64,000 bases of DNA from Amaurobius ferox. Lineage: Eukaryota > Arthropoda > Arachnida > Araneae > Amaurobiidae. The notes beneath the pieces were generated by a model. The model was not told where the DNA came from. It worked only from the letters and a program-made list of their open reading frames with translations, and did not search any database. The position numbers and the translations under genes were made by a program. Shown piece after piece: positions 11,225 to 21,315 of this stretch. Position 1 is the stretch's first letter. Each line of letters opens with the position of its first letter. Location: the NCBI GenBank assembly GCA_951213105.1, contig OX578146.1:111660427-111724426 (forward strand). The letters are read 5' to 3'.

Positions 11225-12070
11225 AATTAAGCCTTCAAAATATTTCAATAAATTTTAATGAATTATATACATGAAAACATAAACGTTTAGTCACATATTA
11301 AAAAATCTGATGTGGACAGCACATGACTTTCCTTATATAATGCAACGAATTTACTACTTTTACAGTTAAAAAAAATGTTTTTCTTATAGTAGATACTTAT
11401 ATTCTTTCAAAGATATTGAATTTTCTTGAATTAGTCGTCATTTTCATTGATTTAGCGTCATTTTTATCCATTTGGCGAGATTTTCGTTAATTTTGCAACA
11501 TTTAAAAATTTCGCTAAGTTGGCGACATTCCGCTAAATTCGGCGCCAAAATCTCACCAAGCGTTATAAACGGAGAAATAAGTTATTCTTACAGCAGATAA
11601 ATGACTATTGCCGTTCAAATGAAAAAGTATTACTCAAAGTATGTTTTCTCGTGAATGGAACGAGTTAGATCCACGAGAATGATGTCACCGAATTTATCGC
11701 ATGATATAACATATGAAAAGTGAGCATGTTTCTTAACAGTTAATATTTTTTTTAATTTATTTGACTTTTTGATAAATTTATTTGAAAAATGTGCAATATC
11801 TTGAGAACGGTTCGTGCTAGCGTTCTAAAATTTATGTCAATCGTTTTCTGAGGAAAATTACATAAGAAATGTCTATTTGCTTAACTTTATTAAAGGTTTT
11901 GATTTTTTGATGATTTTTTCAAAATTTCACTCGAAAATTTAGGAGGGTTCCGAACATTCGATTGTGTTTTAAAACAATAGGCTTCCAGTATTCATGGATT
12001 GTGATTTTTGTACCAAATTTCTTTCGAATCGCTCCATTCGTTCGTGAGATATCGTCTCCACAGATTCACT

Positions 12071-12106
<36 letters not shown>

Positions 12107-12840
12107 TCACCTCAAAAATGTTTGATTCGTGATCAGGGATGCTTGAAACGTGCACTTCCGTCGAAAACTCGAATTCTAATTTTCGACCCCGTCACAATAC
12201 TTTCCTTATACATTATGTATATAAGGAAAGTAATAATCCATATTAAAAAAATTTCCATGATTAGTGGAGTTATAGCGCAACATGTCTCAAGTTCTAAAAG
12301 TAAGCAAGAGTTTAAGAAATGACTTTAACTTTGTTTCATCCGAAATGTGATTTTTTGACATTGAGAGCCAGATAATTACGAAATGCTCAGTATTTTTTCA
12401 TAGAATTTTTAGAATATGTCAGTCTTTATAAAATGAATCTAAATATTTTGATATATTCCTGCTGCAAAAAAAAAATTATAAGAAGTTAAAAACAGTTAAA
12501 CCTTAAAAAATATTCAATATTTTTTAATTAAAAATATATGACAACATAAACGTTTCATCACATCTTAAAACAATCCGTATTAAAATATTCTTTTAATTAC
12601 TGGAGTTAGAGCACAACATGTCTCAAGTTCTAAAAGTAAACAAGAGTTTAAGAAAAGACTTTAACCTCGTTTTATCCAGAGTGTGATTTTTTGACATTGA
12701 ACTTCAGATAACTGTGAAATTTCTTAGTATTGTTTTCATAGAATTTTCAAAATAGATATCGTTAGTCTCTATAAAATGAATCTAAATAGTTTCCTTTTTT
12801 TCCTGTTGTAAAAATATTTTTATAAAAGGTTATGGGGTTA
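11225..12840. repeat. ~337-bp tandem duplication carrying a family B insertion
   Basis: The segment starting 'tggagttatagcgcaacatg' at 12264 recurs at 12601, and alignment continues through 'ctataaaatgaatctaaat'. The end of a third, partial unit lies at 11225-11304 (acataaacgtttagtcacat), so copy B1 sits at a position equivalent to 12570/12571, where the sequence is uninterrupted. Confidence 0.8.
11305..12233 (+). mobile_element. Family B HINE-like element, copy B1
   Basis: Begins ATCTGATGTGGACAGCACAT, has subterminal ACTTTCCTTATATA, TTGGCGACATTCCGC words near 11528, the block 'atatcttgagaacgg', a CA tract at about 12073-12101 and ends in the hairpin ACTTTCCTTATACATT / TATATAAGGAAAGTAA. Flanking tandem repeats supply an unoccupied-site comparison that defines its ends without a clear target duplication. 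Confidence 0.85.
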
Positions 12841-13349
12841 AAATTTCGAAAATTTTGTGCAATATAGCATTGAACAGAAACGTGCGTTAAATTCAAATCT
12901 ATTTTGGTTCAAAATAAACTATTGTTTCTGAAGTATAATTAGATGCAAATAAAATTGTTTTAGATCGAAAATTTTCCGAGACTAATACTGCATGGAATCT
13001 GTCATACGAATATTTTAATTTTGTTTTTATTTTGTGGATTATAATTTAAATCTATATATAAAAATGGAGGGAATAAAATATATAGCTCCATTAGATTCAT
13101 TCTGTCAGTCAATAAATACTATATGAGTGCAAAATTTAGGGATTCTACATCAGTGCTTTGAAACTTTCTTCAGACCGCGCCCCGATAAATTATTCTTTTA
13201 TAAAACGAGGGCCCGATCCCAACAAATTTACGCTTAAATATATTTTTAATTATTTTTTTAAGTTCTTACATTAAACTATCATGAGTATCTATATATACTA
13301 AACTAATTGCCAAGTGTCTGTCTATTCGTCTGTCCGTCCGTCTGTCTGT

Positions 13350-14860
13350 CATACTTTTTAGGCACTTCCCGAATAGATAGAGACTTGCAATTTGGTACAC
13401 GGCTCTGTCGGTCGATAAAAACCCCTGGAAAAATCGAATTTTTCGAAAATGTTCTCTAGAGGAAGTGCTCCACGCCAAAATTATCGAAAAGTAGAATGAT
13501 AGGGAAGCATGCTTTGCGATGAGATAGAGACTTCAAATTTGGTGTACGAGTAAATCGTTCGAAAGGAAGAAAGTGCGCGATTTCAGATTTCCAATATTTT
13601 CTACTTAAGGGGGTGCCGCACACCAAAATGCTCGATTTACCGAATAAATGAGAAAAGGCTCCTTTAAAATTTGATAGAGGCTTGAAATTTGGTATATGGG
13701 CTTATGATTTGACGAAAACACCCAAGAAGAATATAGTTTTTCAAAAATGTTCGTTCAAGGGGGTGCTCCAGAGTAAAACGTTCGAAAAGTGAATTGATAA
13801 AAAGCCATGCTTCGGAATGAGATAGAGATATCAAATTTGGTGTAAAGGTAATTGCTTGGAAGGAAGAAAGTGTAAATTTCAGTTTACCAATATTTTCTAC
13901 TTTAGGGGGTGCCGCACACTAAAATGTTCGATTTTAGGAATGAAGGAGAAACGCCCCTTTTAAAACGTGTTAGAGGCTTGATATTTGGTATATGGGCGAA
14001 TTATTTGATAGAAATCACAAAAAGAATAGAGTTTTTCAAAAATGTATATTTAAGGGGGTGGTACTCCACACAAAAGTATTCGAAAAGTGAAATGCTAGAA
14101 AACCACGCTTCGCTATAAGATAGAGACTTCAAATTTGGTGTACGGGTTAAAAGTTGGAAAGGAAGAAACTGTGCAATTTGTTTTCTAACATTTGCAATTG
14201 TAGGGGATGCCACTCACTAAAATATTCGATTTGACGAACAAATGAAAAACGCCTCCTCTACAATGTGATAGAGTCTTGAAATTTAGTTTATGGGTCAACC
14301 ATTTGACAAAAAAACCAAAGATGAATACGGTTTGACAAAAATATTCATTAACTGGGTGCTACACAGAAAAACGTTCGAAAGGTGAAGTGATAGAAAGAAC
14401 ATGGTTCTCGATTGGATAGAGACTTCAAATTTGGTGTACGGGTAGATAGTTTGAATGGAAGAAAGTGTGAAATTTCAGATTTCCAATATTTGCTATTTTA
14501 AGGGGTGCCTCACACTAATGTGTTCGATTTTCCGAATAAATGAGGCACGCTTACTTTTAAAGGTGATAGAGGCTTGATATTTTGCATATGGACCAATCAT
14601 CTGATAAAGAACCCAAGACAAGCAGAGTTTTTCAAAAATGTTAATTTATGGATGTGCTTCACAGAAAAAAGTTCGAAAGAAGAAATAATAAAATAGGGGT
14701 GTCTCGGGATGAGATAGGCTTTAATGTGGTGTATGGGTAGATAATTCGAAAGGAAGAAATGCGCAAATTAAGTTTCCCAATATTTTCTTATTTAGGGGGT
14801 TCTGCACACCAAAATATTCGATTTGTCGAATGAATGTGAAACGCGAATTATTAAAAAATT
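13350..14860. repeat. Satellite array, ~295-bp higher-order unit made of two related halves
   Basis: The phrase 'gatagagacttcaaatttgg' recurs (with variation) near 13523, 13823, 14121 and 14416, alternating with 'gatagaggcttgaaatttgg' near 13675, 13970, 14268 and 14565. Each half (about 147 bp) also contains a variant of 'agggggtgccgcacaccaaa' and 'tgttcgattttccgaat'. About five ~295-bp units are visible. It is preceded at 13319-13350 by a CTGTCTGTCCGTCCGT tract. No coding frame spans units. Confidence 0.8.
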
Positions 14861-15203
14861 TACATTATTCAGGGATTGCTTATAGCGAGACCGTTTGATT
14901 TTCAACTGGTATTCGGCTAGTTAATAATTAATCATGAAATGATCATGAAGCGTGTTAGTACATTTATGTATATACGGTGTGGTATGTTGCCAAATATAAA
15001 ATTCCATTTAAATAAGTTATCATCACTGGACTCACGAAATCGTATATCATATTATAATTTCCTCAGACCAACATCATCCAATTAATTTATACAGATTTCC
15101 ATTGGCATATCCCATTCTTATCACCTAACAGTTATTATATTATTCAGTATAAAATAGATTATTGTGTTATTAAACTGATTTTACTGCTGTTGGTTTAAAA
15201 AAA
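14861..15203. other. No gene seen
   Basis: AT-rich spacer between the satellite and copy B2; no structure recognised. Confidence 0.4.
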
Positions 15204-16149
15204 ATCTGATGTGGGCAGCACATAACTTTCCTTATATAATGCAATATATTTACTACTTTTACAGTAAAAAAAATAGAATATTTTTATAATAGTTATTTAT
15301 ATTCTTTCCAAGATATTGAATTTTCGTCAATGAGTGCTCATTTTCCATGTCGTCATCATCAATGAGTCGTCATTGATTTAGCGTCAATTTTAACCATTTG
15401 GCGAGTTTTTCATTAATTTAGCAACATTTAAAAAAGTCGCCAATATGGCAACATTCCACCAAATTCGTCGCCAAAATCTCGCCAAGCGTTATGGACGAAG
15501 AAATAAGTTATTCTTACAGCAGATAAATGACTATTGGCGTTTAAATACAAAAGTATTACTCAAAGTATCTTTTTTCATGAATGGAAAGAGCTAGATCCAC
15601 GAGAATGATGTCACCCAATTTAACGCATGGTAGTACATTTGAAAAGTGAACATGTTTCGCAATAGGAAATATTTTTTTTTATTTTATATGACTTTTTGAT
15701 AATTTTTCTTTAAATGTGTAATATCTCGAGAACGGATCATGTTAGCGTTCTAAAATTTATGTCAATCGTTTTCTAATGAAAAATTACATAAGAAATGTCT
15801 ATTTGCGTAACTTTCTTAGCGGTTTTGATTTTTTGACAATTTTTTCAAAATTTCACTAAATTTAGGAGGGTTCTGAACATTCGATTATGTATGAAAACAA
15901 TAGGCTTTCAGTGTTTACGGATTGTGATTTTGTACCAAATTTCGTTCGAATCGGTCCATTGGTTCGTCAGTTATCGTCTCCACAGGCCCTCACACACACA
16001 CACAGAGAGAGAGAGAGAGACATCATTTCAAAAATGTTTGATTCGTGATCAGGGATGCTTGAAACGTGCTCTCCCGTCGAAAACTCGAATTCGAATGTTT
16101 GACCCGTCACAATACTTTCCTTATACATTATTGTACATAAGGAAAGTAA
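15204..16149 (+). mobile_element. Family B HINE-like element, copy B2
   Basis: Full set of landmarks: 5' ATCTGATGTGGGCAGCACAT, subterminal ACTTTCCTTATATA, 'ttatggacgaagaaataagt' near 15489, ATATCTCGAGAACGG near 15721, a CA tract joined to a GA tract (about 15990-16020), and a 3' hairpin ending AAGGAAAGTAAA. A small duplicated phrase (gtcgtcat...gagtcgtcat) lies near 15350. Confidence 0.85.
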
Positions 16150-16698
16150 AAGCGGGATTGTGATAGAAAAGTATTTATCCATTGTAATTCACCATAGAAG
16201 TCAGCTGAGCAGTCTTATATTCATATAAAAATTTAAATGCGGCTTGGTCACTGACATTTGATGCACATATGATATTTAGGCTTTCTGTTTCTGAATTTTC
16301 CCACATATTCATCGATATTATTCTCACGAGCGTGTTTCTCAATGATTGAATTAAAAGTCACCAGTGCAGGGAACTCGTCCAAATGTTTTCCAAACATAGG
16401 CTATCTTAGGTGGCTTAAAATACAATCCGGGGAAGCAGTTCGATGGAGATGAGCCCTGAGACAGTCATGACCAGTCAGAATGCTGAACCTAGCAACTGCT
16501 TCTTGTCAAGGAGCCTCTGGAATGACAAAAAGGTTCTTGCTGAGGACGCTTCAAGACTTTCCCTTAGATGCCTCCAGAGATTCCGCCTCAGTTTCTTTTT
16601 TGTGTAGCATTTTAATGCACAGTTGTGCTAAATGAAAAGTTATAGGCTTTGAGAATATCTGCTTCACCATAGTACCCTTTTCTTTGACAAAAGTTCTT
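16150..16698. other. No gene seen
   Basis: Mixed composition, slightly less AT-rich than its surroundings; only short frames and no recognised motif. Confidence 0.35.
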
Positions 16699-16710
16699 AG
16701 AATATTTCCG

Positions 16711-17447
16711 CTGTTGTTGTTGTTGTTGTTGAGACCCAGACCGTCCGACCTACCAAAACGGTGTAAGGTAACCGTTTGGACGGCCGGGAAGTGCCACCCA
16801 ATTTAGTTCATATTCTCTGCATTTTGCTTCTCATGTTCATATTCTCCTTTTTTTTCAATTTTTCTAGATTTATTCCTCTTTTGTCACATGAGGTGGCGCC
16901 AGTATTTTGAAATCTATCGTTTAGCCATTATCAATTTAGCACACATTGTCTAGAACGTTTTCTGGACCCTCAGGTTCATTCTTGTTGCATTAAAGAAGGA
17001 AATCCAGATGGTTTCTGACACATATGTATGCTCTTTTGCCTTTATTTGTGCTGTATTTTACGTTGTTGTTGTTGAGACCTAGACCGTCCGACCTACCAGA
17101 AAGGTGGAAGGTAACCGTTTGGACGGCCGGGAAGTGCCACCCAATTTAGACCGGAACCCAGTGGAGGAGGCATCCACAGTGACCGTACCCTCCTTCCCCA
17201 ACCACCAACCTCTCGGAAGGACTACGGACCCACATGTTTAACGTGATCGTACTCCGCATGAACACGGCGGCAATTGTGGCAGCGTGCAAATCCAGCGCGA
17301 AAACCACCGGGCTACCGCGCCCGAAATGTACCAACAGCATGCGGGTATCCCAGGTGATCACCCACCCAAGTACTAACCGCACCCGATGCTGCTTGTCTTC
17401 GGTGATCTAACGAGAACCGGTGTTTTCAGCACGGTAGGGCCGTTGGA
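16711..17447 (-). mobile_element. SINE with 5S-rRNA-like plus tRNA-like head and a duplicated 3' tail
   Basis: The unit is flanked by AGAATATTTCCG at 16699-16710 and 17448-17459, a perfect 12-bp target duplication. On the minus strand it begins with a 5S-rRNA-like segment (17447 to about 17328), then a tRNA-like stretch (TAGCCCGGTGGTTTTCGCGC), the SINE body shared with copies at 21.0, 44.6 and 53.3 kb, and an (AAC)n tail near 17065. About 250 bp of unrelated sequence (16807-17060) and a second copy of the last ~75 bp of the SINE with another (AAC)n end (16711-16806) follow. The composite could be one transcript or a SINE inserted into another; the single pair of duplications favours a shared event but does not prove it. 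Confidence 0.75.
17328..17447 (-). pseudogene. 5S rRNA-derived segment (SINE head)
   Basis: About 120 bases, the usual 5S length. Minus-strand landmarks match metazoan 5S rRNA: start CCAACGGCCCTACC, then AACACCGGTTCTCG, GATCACCGAAGACAAGCAGC, GGTTAGTACTTGGGTGGGTG and end TGCTGTTGGT. Internal promoter boxes (CAGCATCGGGTGCGG and GGGTGGGTGATCACCTGGGA) are recognisable though changed. It is fused to a tRNA-like SINE, so it is a derived head and not a stand-alone gene. Confidence 0.85.
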
Positions 17448-17459
17448 AGAATATTTCCG

Positions 17460-18296
17460 TTGTGAAATATTTATTCATAAAATATACTTAGATAACTAAA
17501 ACAGCAAACTGACAGAGAATCTCTCGCAGCCCGGTATAATTTATGCCAGAGCCCGGTACCGGCCCGCGGCCCGGCGGTTGGGAAACACTGTTCCAGATCA
17601 CCGAAGAGCTTTTGAAAGTTCTAGAAAGACAAAAACAAGTCGTATAATTTTTATGTAGCTTAAGGCTCCAGAAACTTCTGTTTTATCCTCTTTTGAATAA
17701 AGCACTTTATAATGTTAATGTCAAGATTTCTTGTTTTAACATTCTACACATTTATCATTTTATAAGTCACATGTCACCAACTAGATTTCGATTTTAAGAA
17801 ACACGTTTTATCGTTAAGCTTACAAGCTACTTCAAAGGTGTTTCTTTTTAAAAACAAGTGAGGTAATTGTTAGCGAGTGAATTTCCAAACACACAGAAAA
17901 CATTAAAAGTCCATTAAATAACATAGAATGGTAGGTGCATAGGAATGCGATGAAAAAATTGAAATTCGTATCATGTATTTTGTGTTATCATGCATTACGC
18001 TAACGAGAATTTAACATGTTTGATACTTTTTTCTATATTCTTTATATGCATGATAGCAGGAAAGTGACTATCGATATAATGTCGAAAAGCTTTGCACATT
18101 GTAAAATATTTCTTTGACATTTCTTCCATGCACAGGGAAAATGTATTTGTTTTGTTAACACTAAACGTACTATGATCAGTCAAAGGACTGGTTGTAAACT
18201 TTTGATTAGAAAATTCGCATGTAATGTTATTGCTCCTTCTCTCTTGATTTCATGGCATTTTCTATTAAATGTATACAATCAATTTTTCAATATTTA
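17460..18296. other. No gene seen
   Basis: Begins with a GC-richer stretch (gcccggtaccggcccgcggcccggcgg at about 17549-17575) that may be a decayed repeat; the rest is AT-rich. No motif recognised. Confidence 0.35.
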
Positions 18297-19200
18297 TTAC
18301 TTTCCTTATATACATAAGGAAAGTATTGTGACGGGGTCGAAAATTCGAATTCGAGTTTTCGACGGGAGAGCACGTTTCAGACATCCCTGATCACGAATCA
18401 AACATTTTTGAAGTGATGTCTATGTGTGTGTGTGTCAGTGAGTCTGTGGAGACGATAACTGACGAACGAATGGACCGATTCGAACGAAATTTGGTACAAA
18501 AATCACTATCCATAAACACTGGAAGCTTATTGTTTTTATACGCAATCAAATGTCCAGAACCCCCCTAAATTTTCGAGAGAAATTTTGAATAAATCGTCAA
18601 AAAATCAAAACCAATAATAAAGTTACGCAAATAGATATTTCTTATGTAAATTTTTATTAGAAAGCGATTGCCATAAATTTTAGAACGCTAACATGAACCG
18701 TTCTCGAGATATTGCACATTTTTCAAAAAAAAATATCAAAATGTCATATAAAATAAAAAAAAAATATTTCCTATTGAGAAACATGTTCACTTTTCATATG
18801 TTATACCATGAGATAAATTGGGTGACATCATTCTCGTGGAACGAGCTCGTTCCATTCAGGAAAAAGATACTTTGAGTAATACTTTTGTATTTGAACGCTA
18901 ATAGTCAGTTATCTGCTGTAAGAATAACTTATTTCTCCATCCATAACGCTTGGCGAGATTTTGGCGACGAATTGGGCGGAATGTCGCCATCTTGGCGACA
19001 TTTTTAATTGCTGCCAAATTAACAAAAATCTTGCCAAATGGATAAAAATGACGCTAAATCATTGAAAATGACGACTCATTGAAGAAAATTCAATATCTTG
19101 GAAATAATATAAGTATTTAATATAAGAATAGCATTTTAACTGTAAAAGTAGTAGATTCATTGCATTATATAAGGAAAGTCATGCACTGCCCACATCAGAT
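18297..19200 (-). mobile_element. Family B HINE-like element, copy B3
   Basis: Minus-strand copy: 3' hairpin at 18298-18327 (TTTCCTTATATACATAAGGAAAG), GT tract near 18424-18436, TTCTCGAGATATTGCAC near 18702, the GCCAAAT-rich centre near 18950-19040, and the 5' end reading CCCACATCAGAT at 19189-19200. Confidence 0.85.
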
Positions 19201-19258
19201 TTTCTTTCTTCTTGTGTTTATATGATAAAGATACATAATTTTCCGTTATCTTCCACGA

Positions 19259-20165
19259 CCGGTCATTTGACCGGGAGAAAAATTTATTGCCTTATAAGGT
19301 TATCGGGTCAGAAAATGTGATCTACACGCACATTCCACATATTTTCATCAGTTTCTTGCACTTTTCTGCAAGGACTGTTGTGCAATAAGTTCAATTTAAA
19401 GTAATTGTGTATTAAAATTTCAATAAAGTGCCTGAATTTCAAGTTGCAAGTAAAGGTGACAAAAGCTAAAAAGCATTACTAGTTAGTTTATATTTTCTTT
19501 TTACAGCGTTACTCCATTCCTAATCTTCACCCTGAAAAAATGTCGAAACATTCAAGACACAACAATTTCTTAGAAGAAATAAATAACATAGGCTAAGAGT
19601 TTTCGAAAATTAATCTAGGTGAACTTTCTGAAAGTGACGATATATTATTTGAAAATTATAATGATCTACTAGACACTAGGTGTGAGCCTACAGATACCGA
19701 CGATGAAGGGGATAATATTATAAATATAATACGTAGAGGGCGAAATAGAATGACATTGCTCTCAAATTCTGAAGTTGAGAATGAAAATTGAGCAGTATAT
19801 TTTGATTAATGGCACCGTTTGGGAAGAGTTGCAAATAGGAGCACATGTGGGATCTCTACATCTGGAAGAGAAGCACTTCATAACACTTTCAGATGAAGAA
19901 TCAGGTCCAACTGGATATGCAAAACGTAGTATTATAAAGTTTAAAGTGAAGACTGCATTTTCGTTGATAACTGACCACCGTATTATAAAACACATAAGAA
20001 CATTCACAATAGAAGAAGCAAATCGAATTTTAGAAACCGAATGGAGTCTATTACCTTAAAGTTATTTTGTTTAATATTTCCTTACTAAAATCAATATCAT
20101 ATGATTTCAATCAGAAGAAATAAAGATTTTATCTAAAAACCCGTCATTTGACCAGTTACGGTACT
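19259..20165 (+). mobile_element. Internally deleted piggyBac-like element
   Basis: A near-palindrome CCGGTCATTTGACCGG at 19259-19274 and a related CCGTCATTTGACCAG at 20141-20155 bracket a broken N-terminal transposase fragment. The catalytic core of the transposase is absent between 20059 and 20141. TTAA target duplications were not seen directly at these ends, so the exact limits are uncertain. Confidence 0.55.
19540..20059 (+). pseudogene. piggyBac-like transposase, N-terminal fragment
   Basis: From ATG at 19540 the frame encodes MSKHSRHNNFLEEINNIG then a stop (TAA 19594-19596), continues in frame with an acidic stretch (ESDDILFENYNDLLD, EPTDTDDEGDN), stops again near 19789 and shifts frame to INGTVWEEL ... 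VKTAFSLITDHRIIKHI ... EEANRILETEWSLLP, ending at 20059. The acidic N terminus followed by such a block is what I know from piggyBac-derived transposases just before the DDD domain. The catalytic aspartates are missing, so it is dead. Confidence 0.6.
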
Positions 20166-20998
20166 AATAGGTATATATTGAGTGTCGGTATGTTTAATGT
20201 TAAGAAACTTTGCAAACCAATACCTGTTAAGTTATTTCCTTAAGTTGTAAACAATGATATTCTCCCTGTAAGAGCAGAAGTGTGCTCAGAGGAAGATGTT
20301 GAAAGAGGTTCTCTGACCGACCCGTACAGAGGGGGCACACTATCCGACCTAATTTGAAATTTTTATTTTCTGAAACTGTTATAGAAAGAGCGACTGAAAA
20401 CTTTTTTTAATTCGAGATTTTGACAAGTAAACACGTTTTAAGACCTCCTGGATGAATTCTGAACGCTTTTGGCAATATGCCCGTAACGAAAAAGAGTAAT
20501 GAAAATACTCAAAACTACTTTGCTTAATTATTGAACACTTCCTCTCTGTCTAAAATCTTGGCTTTGGTTCTATTTGACCCGTCGGGCATTCAACGAAAAA
20601 ATCTAATATTTTAAAAATACAAATTAGGGGGGTAACGACTCAAAGAAAAAAACCCAAAACTACTTTTCAAAATGACAGAGAACTTTCACTTACTGGAGCC
20701 TCAGTTTTGATCTCATTCGACCCATTCCAGGTTCTAGATCAACAAAAAAAAAAAACCAAAAATTTTAAAAGTTCGATTATAGAAAATATTGTGGAAAAAC
20801 TTACACCACTTTGTCTCTCAAAACTATGCGCCTTTCCATTTTTATGCTTACATTTGAAGTAGATTTTGATAATCAAAACTCATTTTGAGTGTGTAGGTGC
20901 CATATTTAGTGACCAATAGCCATTGAGAACGCATGAATGCTAGTTATATCATATAAATAATTATACCATATCATAAGGCAAAAATATCTTGTTATATC
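20166..20998. repeat. Spacer with an imperfect ~147-bp tandem pair
   Basis: 20480-20627 and 20628-20775 share the order 'aaaactact', an 'acttcc/actttcac' block, a 'tttgaycyyattygacccrt' block and a 'caacaaaaa...ttttaaaa' block. Diverged, non-coding. The rest of the stretch shows nothing recognisable. Confidence 0.5.
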
Positions 20999-21013
20999 AC
21001 ATATGGATATTGA

Positions 21014-21300
21014 GAGCGCGGTTGCCCACTGGTTAGCGCGCTAGAATTGCACTCGTTAGGCCCGGGTTCGATTCCCTCTGCTGCCAAAACTGCCGTCGTG
21101 TTCACGCGGAATACGATCACGTCAAACATGTGGGCCCGTAAGTCCTTCCGAGAGGTTGGTGGTAGGGGAAGGAGGGTACGGTCCCTGTGGATGCCTCCCC
21201 CACTGGGTTCCGGTTTATATTGGGTAGCTCTTCCCGGCCGTCCAAACTGTTGCCTTACACCTTTCTGGTAGGTCTGACGGTCTGGGTCTCAACAACAACA
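21014..21300 (+). mobile_element. tRNA-derived SINE, near full length
   Basis: The head has an A-box-like stretch (TTGCCCACTGGTTAGCGCG) and a clear B box (GGGTTCGATTCCC at 21063-21075). The body is the same as at 17.1, 44.6 and 53.3 kb (GTTCACGCGGAATACGATCA, GAGAGGTTGGTGG), and the 3' end is (AAC)n. Flanks at 20999-21013 and 21301-21315 match at 13 of 15 positions, a plausible target duplication. No 5S part is present. Confidence 0.8.
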
Positions 21301-21315
21301 ACATGTGTATATTGA

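Noticed and set aside
17328..17447. Stand-alone 5S rRNA gene
   Set aside because: Internal substitutions and direct fusion to a SINE, with the target duplication just outside, indicate a SINE head.
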